From a virus: DNA of 64,000 nt. Of this stretch, positions 1 to 8,924 are shown one piece after another. A program made the translations under genes and the position numbers. The notes under the pieces were generated by a model that saw only the letters and a list, made by a program, of their open reading frames with translations, did not search any database and was not told where the DNA came from. Within the stretch, counting starts at the first letter, position 1. Each line of letters opens with the position of its first letter. The stretch lies in the IMG/VR virus record IMGVR_UViG_3300023242_000003, positions 35,592 through 99,591 of that record. The stretch is one strand, 5' to 3'.

Positions 1-186
1 AATGTGGTTGAATTTACTGAAAATGAAGTTGTTAGACATAGGTTAACAAAATATTTTATAAACATTTTTGAACATAAAGACTACAAAAAAATTACGGTAC
101 CAAAACCATCATCAAGTAGAATAATTAAAAAATCTGGTTTTTTTAGTTTTTTAAACTTTTTAAAAAAAAAAATAGATAATTTATAA
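1..186 (+). CDS. C-terminal end of a hypothetical protein (5' truncated by window)
   Basis: The reading frame is open from base 1 to a TAA at 184-186, so this is the last ~60 residues of a gene that starts upstream of the window. The tail is basic and Lys/Phe-rich. No family was recognised. It lies 42 nt before the next gene on the same strand, so the two may be co-transcribed. Confidence 0.5.
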   Translation, partial: NVVEFTENEVVRHRLTKYFINIFEHKDYKKITVPKPSSSRIIKKSGFFSFLNFLKKKIDNL

Positions 187-228
187 AATTTACTTTACTT
201 ATTGATGACTATCCCGTAAATTGGTATC

Positions 229-837
229 ATGAAAATAGGTATAAGTATAAATGAGGTTTTAAGAGATTTTATCGGCCAATTGGTTTACACATATGATAAG
301 TATATTGGCGAAACTAATTTAACAGAAGAAGACGTTACTAATTTTAATTTAATAGAACATTTTAAATTCGATAACGTTAACAAACTTAATTCGTTTCTAT
401 ATTTAGAAGCACCTCTAGAAATTTTTGGTCATGCTGACCAAATGTCTGATGGTTTAATTAACCATTTTAATAATTTTATTATGGATATTGTCGATGATGA
501 TGAACACCAAGTTGAATTGGTGAGTCGTGAAATCGATAAAAGTATCCCGTCTACCTATTTCTTCTTATCTAAAACCAGCTGTAGAATCGGAAACATTAGA
601 TTCGTTAAACAAAACTCTGATGAATGGGGTGATTGTGACGTATTAATCACCGCCAACCCAGTAGCTTTAGAAAATAAACCTTCTGGTAAAATAAGCGTGA
701 AGGTCAACGCATCTTACAATAAAAAAGTTGCTTCTGATTATCAGATTGACTCAATTTTGGATTTTATTAACGATGAAGAACTTAGAAATAGGATTTTAAC
801 AACGACAACAATAACAACAACTTACGAAGAAATTTAA
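229..837 (+). CDS. Hypothetical protein, 202 aa
   Basis: Complete frame with ATG at 229, ending 4 nt before the next ATG, so it is probably translationally linked to its neighbour. The N-terminus (MKIGISINEVLRDF) and a later segment DVLITANPVAL look like a compact alpha/beta fold. The second segment is vaguely reminiscent of the C-terminal motif of phage HAD-type nucleotidases, but the expected DxD motif is not visible at the N-terminus. No function is assigned. The C-terminus is Thr-rich (eight Thr in about ten residues). Confidence 0.65.
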   Translation: MKIGISINEVLRDFIGQLVYTYDKYIGETNLTEEDVTNFNLIEHFKFDNVNKLNSFLYLEAPLEIFGHADQMSDGLINHFNNFIMDIVDDDEHQVELVSREIDKSIPSTYFFLSKTSCRIGNIRFVKQNSDEWGDCDVLITANPVALENKPSGKISVKVNASYNKKVASDYQIDSILDFINDEELRNRILTTTTITTTYEEI

Positions 838-841
838 AAAT

Positions 842-1195
842 ATGATTGAATTTGGAGGAATAATCTATCAACTAGATTTAGATGCTTTAAACGAAGCGAT
901 TAAAATAAAAGGTCAAAACTCTAAAGACATTGTTGAAAGAGTTGAAAAAACTTATACTAACGAAAAAGGTGAAGTTACTGGTGGTGAAATATTAGAAACG
1001 TTTAGAGGTCGTTTTCCTCTTTTAGATTCTAATAAATACGAAATAATAAGAATGTTAATTGATATTCTTATGGATGACGTAGATGAAGAACCAGACGATT
1101 CATTAGGTATTGAAAGAGCTTTAAGTAAAAAACCAGTATCGTATAGAATAGCATTCAACACGCTAAAAAATTATAAAATATTAAAAGAAATATAA
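842..1195 (+). CDS. Hypothetical protein, 117 aa
   Basis: Acidic, probably helical protein starting four bases after the preceding stop codon. The middle has a DVDEEPDDSLG acidic stretch and the C-terminus is basic. It is followed by the two glycosyltransferases in the same orientation with short gaps, which suggests a single transcript. No domain was recognised. Confidence 0.65.
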   Translation: MIEFGGIIYQLDLDALNEAIKIKGQNSKDIVERVEKTYTNEKGEVTGGEILETFRGRFPLLDSNKYEIIRMLIDILMDDVDEEPDDSLGIERALSKKPVSYRIAFNTLKNYKILKEI

Positions 1196-1214
1196 CAACC
1201 CAAAAACAAAAAAA

Positions 1215-2363
1215 ATGGAAGGACAAACAAAACAAATTGAAGAACAAATCGATAACGTTACCAAAGTAATCAAAAATTTAAAAAATAAAGATTTTAATGT
1301 TTATTTCTTTACTCTAGACACTAAAGGTAACCCTACAGCTGGTATCGCAAATATCTATGAGCATGTTAAAATGCTTAATGAATTAGGTTATAATGCCGCT
1401 ATTCTACACGAAAAAAACGATTATAAATTAAAAGCCGATGAAAATGGTCAAGGAATTAGTGAATGGTTAGGTGAAGAATATGCTTCATTACCACACATTT
1501 CAATTGAAGGGCAGAATTTAAATATTAGTCCAGCTGATATTATTGTCATACCAGAAATATTTTCAAATGTTATGGACCAAGTAAAAGGGTTCCCATGTAA
1601 AAAAGTTGTTTTCTCGCAAAGTTATGATTACTTATTGGAGTTATTACCTATCGGTAAAAGATGGAACACTGATTATGGTTTTAATGATGTAATAACGACT
1701 TCAGAAAAACAAGCTGATTATTTAAAATCACTATTCCCATCAATCAACACACAAGTTGTACCAGTATCAATACCCTCTTATTTTAAAGATAGTGATAAAC
1801 CTAAAATCCCAGTTGTGTCAATCCTTACCAGAAACCAAGGTGATGCGGCTAAAATTGCAAAATCATTTTATTTACAATACCCAATTTATAAATGGGTTAC
1901 TTTTAAAGAATTAAGGGGTTTGCCTAGACAACAATTCGCCACTGAATTAGCTAAATCTTGTTTAGCTGTATGGGTTGATGATACTTCTGGTTTTGGAACA
2001 TTCCCTTTAGAAGCTATTGAGTGTAACACAACGGTTATCGGTAAAATGCCTAATCTTATCCCAGAATGGATGGAAACTAAAGATGAAGAAGGTAATTTAG
2101 TTATCAATAATAATGGTGTTTGGACAAACACAACTATGAATATTCCAGAATTAATTGCAACCTATTTAAAAGTTTGGTTAGAAGACTCCGTACCAACTGA
2201 TTTGATTGAGGGAATTAAAGGCTCACAAGGTTTATACACAGAAGAAAAACAAAAAGATGCGTTATCTAAAGCGTATGATACTTTAACGAATAACAGAATC
2301 CTAGAAGTTCAAAATTCTTTAGCTAAATTAGAAGAAGCTAAAACACAAACAACTAACGTTTAA
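1215..2363 (+). CDS. GT-B fold glycosyltransferase, 382 aa
   Basis: Predicted glycosyl transfer from a nucleotide sugar. The two-lobed pattern of GT-B enzymes is visible: an N-terminal lobe with an EHVKMLNELGYNAAILHE segment, then a C-terminal lobe containing FGTFPLEAIECN, which matches the E-x7-E/acceptor signature region of GT4-like enzymes, followed by a Pro-rich LIPEWM segment. The length fits the family. It is followed directly by a GT-A type enzyme. Likely roles are decoration of virion proteins, modified DNA or a host surface; the sequence does not say which. The C-terminus is a predicted helix. Confidence 0.75.
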   Translation: MEGQTKQIEEQIDNVTKVIKNLKNKDFNVYFFTLDTKGNPTAGIANIYEHVKMLNELGYNAAILHEKNDYKLKADENGQGISEWLGEEYASLPHISIEGQNLNISPADIIVIPEIFSNVMDQVKGFPCKKVVFSQSYDYLLELLPIGKRWNTDYGFNDVITTSEKQADYLKSLFPSINTQVVPVSIPSYFKDSDKPKIPVVSILTRNQGDAAKIAKSFYLQYPIYKWVTFKELRGLPRQQFATELAKSCLAVWVDDTSGFGTFPLEAIECNTTVIGKMPNLIPEWMETKDEEGNLVINNNGVWTNTTMNIPELIATYLKVWLEDSVPTDLIEGIKGSQGLYTEEKQKDALSKAYDTLTNNRILEVQNSLAKLEEAKTQTTNV

Positions 2364-2388
2364 TTAAATATAAAATAAAAAAAGAAAA

Positions 2389-3186
2389 ATGGAAAAACAA
2401 ACACAAATAAGCGTTATCCTTCCAGTTCATGATTTGAACGAAGTAACAAAACCTATGTTTCAAAACGCAATCCAAAGCGTTACAAACCAAACAGTGCAAC
2501 CAGACAAATTAATTATTGTTGTACCTAAAGGAAGTGAAACAGCAAAATACATCAAATCTTTTGATTTTGGTGAAAATAAAAAATTAGTAGTTATCGCTGA
2601 AAATGATGGTGCTACTGATTTTGCCTCGCAAGTTAATTACGGTGTTTCCGTTACCAAAACAGAATGGTTCTCTATCTTAGAATTCGATGATGAATATGCT
2701 AAGATTTGGTTCAAAAATGTTGTTGAATACATAGATGCACATAGCAACGTTGATTTATTTTTACCAATTGTAATTGATGTAGATTCAGTAGGAAACTTTA
2801 TTGGTTTTACCAACGAAGCAGTTTGGGCCAACAGTTTTTCAGATGAGTTAGGTATTTTAGATAACAATGCATTATTAACCTATCAAAACTTTAATATTGA
2901 TGGAATGGTTATTAAAAAATCTACTTATGAAGAATTTGGTGGGTTTAAACCTAGTATTAAATTAACGTTTATCTATGAGTTTTTATTACGTATGACATTC
3001 AAGGATGTTAGGGTAATGGTTGTACCTAGATTTGGTTACAAACACGTAAACCAAAGACCAGGTTCTTTATTCTCATACTACAAAGAAACTCTAGACCCAA
3101 TTGAAGCTAAGTGGTGGTTATCAACAGCAAAAAAAGAATACTATTTTCCAAAAGATAGACAGATAACATACGATTCACAAAGTTAA
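2389..3186 (+). CDS. GT-A (GT2-like) glycosyltransferase, 265 aa
   Basis: The N-terminus ISVILPVHDLNE is the classic GT2 nucleotide-binding strand, followed by SVTNQTVQPDKLIIV and ENDGATDFASQVNYG. The metal-binding DxD position appears as EFDDEY near residue 100. Later segments GMVIKKSTYEEFGGF and FIYEFLLRMTFKD match the acceptor half of GT2 enzymes. The paired GT-B gene lies 25 nt upstream, so the two probably act in sequence on one acceptor. The substrate cannot be read from sequence. Confidence 0.75.
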   Translation: MEKQTQISVILPVHDLNEVTKPMFQNAIQSVTNQTVQPDKLIIVVPKGSETAKYIKSFDFGENKKLVVIAENDGATDFASQVNYGVSVTKTEWFSILEFDDEYAKIWFKNVVEYIDAHSNVDLFLPIVIDVDSVGNFIGFTNEAVWANSFSDELGILDNNALLTYQNFNIDGMVIKKSTYEEFGGFKPSIKLTFIYEFLLRMTFKDVRVMVVPRFGYKHVNQRPGSLFSYYKETLDPIEAKWWLSTAKKEYYFPKDRQITYDSQS

Positions 3187-3189
3187 TAA

Positions 3190-3918
3190 ATGATTATAAA
3201 AAGAGGGCGTAAAAGAAAAAATGATATGTACTTTGGTCCAGAGGAAGAAGAAGCGGTCGTTAAATTTTTAGAGTCAGATAGTGAAACAGAAAGAAATGTT
3301 ATTTTTAATGAATGGTTAAAAGCGCCATTAGATAAGATGATTGAATCAATTATCAGAAGGTATAAATTATATAGAAAGGGTGAAACTTTTGAAGAACTTC
3401 ATGGTGACACCGTTTCTTTTCTGATAACTAAAGTGCATAAATTTGAAACTGGAAGAGGGAAAAAAGCTTATTCGTATTTTGGAACAATAGCCAAGAATTA
3501 TATTCTTGGGTTATTAATAAAAGATGAAAAATACATGAAACAGACATCATCTTATGAAGATATGTCGTCAAGTATAGAGGAAAGGTCAGATATGACTTAT
3601 GTTATTGATGGTGATGAGCTTATGATGGATAATTTTTTAAAAAAATTATCTAGTGGTATCCAAGAAGAAATGAACGATGAAAACCAACCACAAAAAAAGA
3701 AATTAAATGATAATGAAAGAAAAGTGGGGTTAGCTCTTATCGAAATTCTAGAAAACTGGGAAACAGCGTTTGAATCTATGGACGGTGGTTCTAAATATAA
3801 TAAAAATTCTGTTTTAGAAACCATGAGAAATTACACCAACTTATCGACAAAAGATATTAGATTGGCTATGAAAAGATATAAAGAGCTTTATGAGTTATTA
3901 AAACACCATGGTTTATAG
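3190..3918 (+). CDS. Late-transcription sigma factor, gp55-like, 242 aa
   Basis: A small sigma-like protein. Residues ~50-115 resemble sigma region 2: IIRRYKLYRKGETFEELHGD, then KFETGRGKKAYSYFGTIAKN and a following helix, the pattern seen in T4 gp55 and related phage late sigma factors. The C-terminal part (STKDIRLAMKRYKEL) could be a small region-4-like or clamp-binding segment. The assignment agrees with the TATTTATA-type element before many virion genes in this window. It starts 3 nt after the glycosyltransferase stop. An alternative is another small HTH protein, but the region-2 match is persuasive. Confidence 0.6.
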   Translation: MIIKRGRKRKNDMYFGPEEEEAVVKFLESDSETERNVIFNEWLKAPLDKMIESIIRRYKLYRKGETFEELHGDTVSFLITKVHKFETGRGKKAYSYFGTIAKNYILGLLIKDEKYMKQTSSYEDMSSSIEERSDMTYVIDGDELMMDNFLKKLSSGIQEEMNDENQPQKKKLNDNERKVGLALIEILENWETAFESMDGGSKYNKNSVLETMRNYTNLSTKDIRLAMKRYKELYELLKHHGL

Positions 3919-3947
3919 AATTATTACGATAAAACCAAACTAACAGG

Positions 3948-3955
3948 TATTTATA
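3948..3955 (+). promoter_or_regulatory. Late-type promoter element TATTTATA
   Basis: TATTTATA lies 14 nt upstream of the ATG at 3970, the same position relative to the start codon as at many other virion genes here. Inferred to be the -10 element used with the gp55-like sigma factor. Confidence 0.55.
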
Positions 3956-3969
3956 GTAAAACAAAAATC

Positions 3970-4356
3970 ATGGGAAGAAAGAAAAAACAAGAAGTTAAAG
4001 TAAATAACAATGAATCGCTAGAGGGTTTAATGCAAGAAACCTATAACGATGCGTGTCTACAAATAAATGACGCTCAAAAAACAATCAATGAATTGTCAGC
4101 TAGCGCTACCCCAGTAGATATTGATGATTTAACTAAAGTAGCTAAAGAAAAAGGTGGTTTATTAAAAATAAAAGATTCAGCTATTAGGATAAAATTAGAA
4201 TTGGCTAAACTACAAAGCGATATCATCAAAAATAGAGGTGATGCTGAGGGTGCTATTTCTGAAAGAAGTAACGGTTCCGCATCTCTTAGTGATTTTAAAA
4301 CTATTCGTGAAATGTTGAAAAACAAAGGAATTGAAGAAGAAGAAGAAAACAAATAA
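3970..4356 (+). CDS. Hypothetical protein, 128 aa (possible small terminase-like)
   Basis: Starts MGRKKKQEVKVNN and has a helical middle with KEKGGLLKIKDSAIRIKLELAKLQ, ending in a poly-Glu tail. The basic N-terminus, helical core and acidic tail recall small DNA-binding packaging proteins, but no diagnostic motif is present, so the small-terminase idea is only a guess. It is the first gene after a late-type promoter and is followed by tail/baseplate genes. Confidence 0.6.
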   Translation: MGRKKKQEVKVNNNESLEGLMQETYNDACLQINDAQKTINELSASATPVDIDDLTKVAKEKGGLLKIKDSAIRIKLELAKLQSDIIKNRGDAEGAISERSNGSASLSDFKTIREMLKNKGIEEEEENK

Positions 4357-4405
4357 TAAATTAAACCCACTAACGTTTAGAAATTAGTTTTAATAAAAAA
4401 ACATT

Positions 4406-5827
4406 ATGAGTGTCTTAAATAAAAAAAGAAAAATCTTTGGAAATATTGCTGCCGCTAAGACTTTGACAGAATCGATGCCAAATTTAAAACTAAGCTCATC
4501 GTTTCCTTCGGTTAATAACAATGGGGATAGCATAACTTTCCTAACTGACCTAATCCAATCTTTGATTGGGTATGCTGCGTTAATAAAAGCATTGGTTGAC
4601 ACTCTAACCCACTCAATCGAAGAAATAGAAGTGGAGGTTAAAAAAGCACTTAAAACAGAATTAAAAAGTATTGTTAGTTGCGGTATAGACCCTAGTTTAC
4701 CAGCCTTTATTAAATCAAACACCACTACTGGTATAGTGATTGAAGTTAAAAAGATTGATTTTTTAGACCTAATGAAAGTTGACCCAACTAGTGTGTCTGG
4801 TAAATTAATGTATGACGACCCAACAGCTGGTCTGGCTTCAACAGACTTCAATACTTTTTTATATGCGGTTATACAAGATGATGGAAACACCCATACGTGG
4901 CAAAACATTATTGATTTTAAATTTGTTTCATTAGACCCTAATGGTGTCAACCCTAATAACTCGCTTATTATAAAAGCAAACCCAAGTTTTGATACAAAAA
5001 CGCTTAATGATTTAAACAATAATTTTGTTGATAGTCTTAACTTATTTAATTCTCAAGGGTTAATCAATAAAATAATCGATATTGTTTTTGGTTCTATATC
5101 ATTTAGTTTAGGTAAAAGTAGTAAACAATTAGAAGCCGAGGCGAAGATTAATAATGTAGTCGATAAAATAGTCAATACAGATGAAGGTCAAACTATTGGT
5201 GATAATTATTTTACTTTTGACAACCAAGAAATTTCTAAAATACAAAATGACGTTGATAATAGAAAAAAAGGTATTGTAAAAATTAAATCAGCAACAACAT
5301 TCGATGCCTCAATACCCGAAACTAATTTAACTAATTTTAATAATGATATGGGCACTGCGGTTACGGTTCAACAAAAAAAAGAAGTTTTAAATAGTCACTT
5401 GGATAAAATGGCTGACAAAACAACAATTAATTCGCCAAACCCACAAGATAAACAAACGATTAAATTAAATTTTATTCAAGGAATTATTAGTACTTTGATT
5501 AAAGGGATTGTAAGCGTTATTTTATCACCAAAGGTTGTTCTTATTTTTTTAGTTAATTTTAAAATAGTATACGGCCCAACAGTAACTTATACTGATGGTG
5601 TTGATTTTATTAAAAAAAACAAAGCTTTAGTTAAAAATATAATAAAAAGAATAACAACTATGATTATTGAAATGTTATTGGCAATTGCGTTGAAAAGAAT
5701 AGCGGAATTAATTGGTGAGGCACAAATAAAAAAACAAATTGATGTGTTAAAAAATAAAACCACTCAACTGCTAAGTTTAGTGGGCGTTTCGCAAGAAGCG
5801 ATTAGAAGAATAAAAGGTTTAGGATAA
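4406..5827 (+). CDS. Structural protein, probable baseplate or tail component, 473 aa
   Basis: Long protein with an N-terminal hydrophobic helix (SLIGYAALIKALVDTL) and a strongly hydrophobic C-terminal third that includes IVSVILSPKVVLIFLVNF and MIIEMLLAIALKRIAELI. These could be membrane-interacting or packed helices. No named family was recognised. Its TAA overlaps the ATG of the next gene (TAATG), showing translational coupling. Its place before the OB-fold hub protein suggests a tail or baseplate role. Confidence 0.6.
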   Translation: MSVLNKKRKIFGNIAAAKTLTESMPNLKLSSSFPSVNNNGDSITFLTDLIQSLIGYAALIKALVDTLTHSIEEIEVEVKKALKTELKSIVSCGIDPSLPAFIKSNTTTGIVIEVKKIDFLDLMKVDPTSVSGKLMYDDPTAGLASTDFNTFLYAVIQDDGNTHTWQNIIDFKFVSLDPNGVNPNNSLIIKANPSFDTKTLNDLNNNFVDSLNLFNSQGLINKIIDIVFGSISFSLGKSSKQLEAEAKINNVVDKIVNTDEGQTIGDNYFTFDNQEISKIQNDVDNRKKGIVKIKSATTFDASIPETNLTNFNNDMGTAVTVQQKKEVLNSHLDKMADKTTINSPNPQDKQTIKLNFIQGIISTLIKGIVSVILSPKVVLIFLVNFKIVYGPTVTYTDGVDFIKKNKALVKNIIKRITTMIIEMLLAIALKRIAELIGEAQIKKQIDVLKNKTTQLLSLVGVSQEAIRRIKGLG

Positions 5828-6279
5828 TGGCGTTTAATATAGATAAAAAAGAAGAAATAAAATCGATTAATTCTAGTTTCAATCTAGGTAGTATAAGTGG
5901 TGTTTTGAACCTTATTTTATCTGCTTTTTCAATACCAGATGAACCTGTTGTTCCATTACCACCACCACTTATATTGATTGGCGCTAAACTAAGACCTGGT
6001 GTTTCGGCAAGTGCAGTTGCTTCTAGAATAATTTCTAGGCAATCAGAAGCTGGAAGACAAGTCGGTGATGTGTTTGCTGATGGTCCTAATAACGAAGAAG
6101 CCATGGAACTTATTCGAATCGAAGAAATAATCAATGCCGTTTTAACCGAAGCTAAAATAGAGGTTGTAATCCCACCAGGCGTATCCGTTACCACTATTGG
6201 TGTTGGTAACTTAGGCGCACCAGTTATTTCAAAAGGTGCAACAACTACAATGGGTATAGGTGACGGTGTAATTAGATAA
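5827..6279 (+). CDS. Hypothetical structural protein, 150 aa
   Basis: The start codon overlaps the upstream stop (TAATG). The protein is rich in Pro, Gly, Ile and Val (for example VPLPPPLILIGAKLRPGVSA), suggesting a beta-rich virion component. No motif was recognised. Co-translation with the upstream gene and the downstream baseplate gene supports a tail role. Confidence 0.6.
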   Translation: MAFNIDKKEEIKSINSSFNLGSISGVLNLILSAFSIPDEPVVPLPPPLILIGAKLRPGVSASAVASRIISRQSEAGRQVGDVFADGPNNEEAMELIRIEEIINAVLTEAKIEVVIPPGVSVTTIGVGNLGAPVISKGATTTMGIGDGVIR

Positions 6280-6290
6280 AACATAAAAAT

Positions 6291-6470
6291 ATGTATGAAG
6301 ATTTAAAAGAAAAATCAAACAATGAAATTTTGTTTGAGATAAAACAAATGGAGGCAGACCACGAAGCTATCAAATTAAAAATGTTGCAAGACTATGATAA
6401 ATTGGTTGAAATAGAAAAAAAATTTGATGTTGCAAATAAACTAATACTAAAGAGATTAAAAGGGGAATAA
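6291..6470 (+). CDS. Small coiled-coil protein, 59 aa
   Basis: ATG at 6291, stop at 6468-6470, and one base separates it from the next ATG. The product is almost entirely charged helix (KQMEADHEAIKLKMLQDYDK) with heptad-like hydrophobic spacing. It lies between two structural genes and is tightly packed, which supports it being real. It may be a small chaperone or assembly cofactor for the adjacent baseplate proteins (inference). Confidence 0.6.
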   Translation: MYEDLKEKSNNEILFEIKQMEADHEAIKLKMLQDYDKLVEIEKKFDVANKLILKRLKGE

Positions 6471-6471
6471 T

Positions 6472-7449
6472 ATGTATTTTTTTGAAGGTACTAATAAATT
6501 AAATAGAGGCGAAAAAAGCGGATACGAAAACGTAAGTAGTTTTAAGTATTTAAAATATGGTGAAGTTATTTCTATCACAGATGAATTTGGTTTAGGTAGA
6601 ATAAAAGTTAGGGTAAAAGGTTCCCAATCAGTTGGGGGTGATGATGGTATATTAAATGCTGATTTACCTTACGCTACACCTATGTTACCTAAATTTTTAT
6701 CAACATACCCAAAAATAGGTGAAGCGGTTTGGGTTTTTGTTTTAGACAAAACCAAACAACAAGTTGATAGATTATATATTGGTCCAATAATCTCACAATT
6801 AGATAAATTAAATAGAGATAGCGGGTTAACAACAGCATTGGCTGGTTTCAGTTTTGGACCAATAGCTCCAAAAGTAAATATTGATACAATACCACAACTT
6901 AAAGGTGTATTTCCAGATTTAGAAGATATATCTATTCAAGGTAGGTTTAACACAGATATAACTCAGAAAAAAAATGAGATAGTTCTTAGGGCTGGTAAAT
7001 TTGAAAACACACCAGTATCGGCAAAAAACCCGTTTCCGTTTCAATTTAACACTAAAACTCAAGCGTTTATCCAAATTAAAAACGATGTTACGATAAATAA
7101 AGAAACACGTGAAAAGGGTACAATCACAAATATTGTCGCTAATAAAATTAATTTAATAACACATAAAGATGGTAGTCCTAGATTTAACGTAACTGACCAA
7201 AATAATTTGGTTAGTGAAGCCGAAATGATTAAAATTTTAGAAGAAGCACACCAGTTACCTTTTGGTGATGTTTTGATTGAATACCTTAAATTATTAAAAG
7301 AAGCTTTATTTTCTCACGTCCATAACGGTAATGGAAACCCAGCAACCGATTTAACAGCGTCTGGTAATAAACAAGCATTAGCTACTTTTAAATCTAAAGC
7401 CGAAGACTTAGAAAAATCAATGTTATCTAAAAACATTCGCATTAATTAA
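6472..7449 (+). CDS. Baseplate hub / gp5-like OB-fold protein, 325 aa
   Basis: Residues ~20-105 read as the gp5/VgrG N-terminal OB fold: KYGEVISITDEFGLGRIKVRV, then LPYATPMLPKFLSTYPKIGE and VWVFVLDKTKQQVDRLYIGP. The C-terminal region contains SHVHNGNGNPA, a motif often found near the end of phage hub/spike proteins. No lysozyme domain is present, unlike T4 gp5, so this is probably a lysozyme-less hub. It is flanked by other structural genes on the same strand. Confidence 0.75.
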   Translation: MYFFEGTNKLNRGEKSGYENVSSFKYLKYGEVISITDEFGLGRIKVRVKGSQSVGGDDGILNADLPYATPMLPKFLSTYPKIGEAVWVFVLDKTKQQVDRLYIGPIISQLDKLNRDSGLTTALAGFSFGPIAPKVNIDTIPQLKGVFPDLEDISIQGRFNTDITQKKNEIVLRAGKFENTPVSAKNPFPFQFNTKTQAFIQIKNDVTINKETREKGTITNIVANKINLITHKDGSPRFNVTDQNNLVSEAEMIKILEEAHQLPFGDVLIEYLKLLKEALFSHVHNGNGNPATDLTASGNKQALATFKSKAEDLEKSMLSKNIRIN

Positions 7450-7459
7450 TCTTCTTAGA

Positions 7460-7468
7460 TATTTATTA
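7460..7468 (+). promoter_or_regulatory. Late-type promoter element TATTTATTA
   Basis: TATTTATTA ends 12 nt before the ATG at 7481, in the short gap between two structural genes. It matches the element found before the core-protein and terminase operons. Confidence 0.5.
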
Positions 7469-7480
7469 ATAAAAGATAAA

Positions 7481-8887
7481 ATGGTAATACGAACATACTT
7501 CGATAAGAGCAACACTATCGTCAGCAATACTAACGTTAACACTGGGTTAAACCCAGTAACTGAACTATTCTATGGTGGCACTGACAGTCAACAACGATAT
7601 AGTAGATTTTTATTATACTTCGATGAAACTCGAATTAAAGAATTGTATACTGGCGATACATTTACGGATTTAACAAAATTAAAACATACTCTTAGAATGA
7701 CCAATACTGGTTCATTTGATAAAGAATTATTAAACAAAAATATGGGTTCAAAAGATAGAACAGCATCTTTTGATTTAATTGCTTTCAAGATTAATCAACC
7801 ATGGGATAACGGTGTTGGTTATGATTATGAGATACCCATATTAACTAACGGTGACGCATCATTTAATAATGGTGTTTCAAACTGGGTGAATGCAAGAACA
7901 GGTGTTGAATGGGCTAATGGGACTGGGGTTTATTCTGGTTCACCTTCTGGCATTACTGTTTCTACACAACATTTTGATAAAGGAAACGAAAATATTGAAA
8001 TGGATATAAGTGATTTCGTTAACGGAGTATTAACTGGTGATACTAATCATGGTTTAGGTATAGCATATTCTAGAGCTTACGAAGCAATAAACACTACCGA
8101 ATTACAATATGTTGGTTTCTTCACAAATAATACTCAAACATTCTACGAACCATTTATCGAAACAACTTATTCTAATCACATTAAAGATGATAGGAATGAT
8201 TTTTATTTGGATAAGAACAACAAATTATTTTTATATGTAAATTTAGCTGGTAACCCACATAACTTAGATTTTAAACCAACAGTAGATATATACGATAATA
8301 ACGATGTTTTATTTTCTGGTTTTTCGGATACTGAAGTAAATCATGTAACCAAAGGAGTTTACTCAATAGATTTATTGGTGCCAACCACTACTGAAAATAT
8401 AGAAACCATGTATACTGATACTTGGTCTAATATATATATTGATGGTGTTGCTAGACCAGATATTTCATTGGATTTTGTCGTTAAAGACTCTTTAGGGTAT
8501 TATAACATCGGTAACACTGATTATCTACCCAAAAAAGTTGGGTTGACTGTTTCTGGTGTTAAACATAATGAAAAAATTAAACGTGGTGATATAAGAAAAA
8601 TTTTAGTTTCTGCTAGAATACCTTATACTGTTGAACAAAATCAAAAAATAAGTGATTTAGAATATAGGTTATATGTTAAAGAAGGTTCAGCTGAATTAAC
8701 CGTTATAGATTTTCAACCAGTTGAAGCCACCCCAAACAATTATTATTTTTTAATAGATACTAGTAGTCTTATACCAAATATTTATTATTTAGATATAAAA
8801 GTTACATCTAACCTAGATGTGACTACGATTAAAGAAAATATTAAATTTGAGATTGTCAATCAAGTTGACCTTAGAAATTCTCAATAA
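7481..8887 (+). CDS. Tail/fibre-type structural protein, 468 aa
   Basis: Starts with a DNRLRE-like segment (TYFDKSNTIVSNTNVNTGLN, then RFLLYFDETRIKELY), which is typical of beta-sandwich modules in phage and surface proteins. The second half contains repeated beta-rich segments that look like Ig-like or carbohydrate-binding modules. It is probably an adhesin or baseplate-associated protein. No transmembrane segment or signal peptide is visible. It ends just before a distinct promoter region. Confidence 0.6.
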   Translation: MVIRTYFDKSNTIVSNTNVNTGLNPVTELFYGGTDSQQRYSRFLLYFDETRIKELYTGDTFTDLTKLKHTLRMTNTGSFDKELLNKNMGSKDRTASFDLIAFKINQPWDNGVGYDYEIPILTNGDASFNNGVSNWVNARTGVEWANGTGVYSGSPSGITVSTQHFDKGNENIEMDISDFVNGVLTGDTNHGLGIAYSRAYEAINTTELQYVGFFTNNTQTFYEPFIETTYSNHIKDDRNDFYLDKNNKLFLYVNLAGNPHNLDFKPTVDIYDNNDVLFSGFSDTEVNHVTKGVYSIDLLVPTTTENIETMYTDTWSNIYIDGVARPDISLDFVVKDSLGYYNIGNTDYLPKKVGLTVSGVKHNEKIKRGDIRKILVSARIPYTVEQNQKISDLEYRLYVKEGSAELTVIDFQPVEATPNNYYFLIDTSSLIPNIYYLDIKVTSNLDVTTIKENIKFEIVNQVDLRNSQ

Positions 8888-8915
8888 AAGCTTGACAAAA
8901 AATAATTTTGTCGTA

Positions 8916-8924
8916 TATTTATTA
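8916..8924 (+). promoter_or_regulatory. Strong late-type promoter with long leader
   Basis: TATTTATTA lies within the longer string TTTGTCGTATATTTATTA (8907-8924). The same 18-nt string occurs once more, on the minus strand at about 61445-61462. It is followed by a ~100-nt leader with two short hairpins (AGTCA/TGACT and GTTG/CAAC) before the ATG at 9029. A TTGACA at 8892 could also act as an upstream box. Confidence 0.55.

Noticed and set aside
4390-5019. Long minus-strand frame opposite the structural gene at 4406-5827
   Set aside because: It mirrors the third codon positions of the plus-strand gene, has no motif and no promoter. Similar shadows at 5802-6284 and 13781-14281 were also dropped.
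8892-8924. Sigma-70 style promoter TTGACA-N16-TATATT as the main promoter of gene 9029
   Set aside because: Bacteroidota hosts do not use this consensus and the TATTTATTA element is shared with other late genes; kept only as a possible upstream box.
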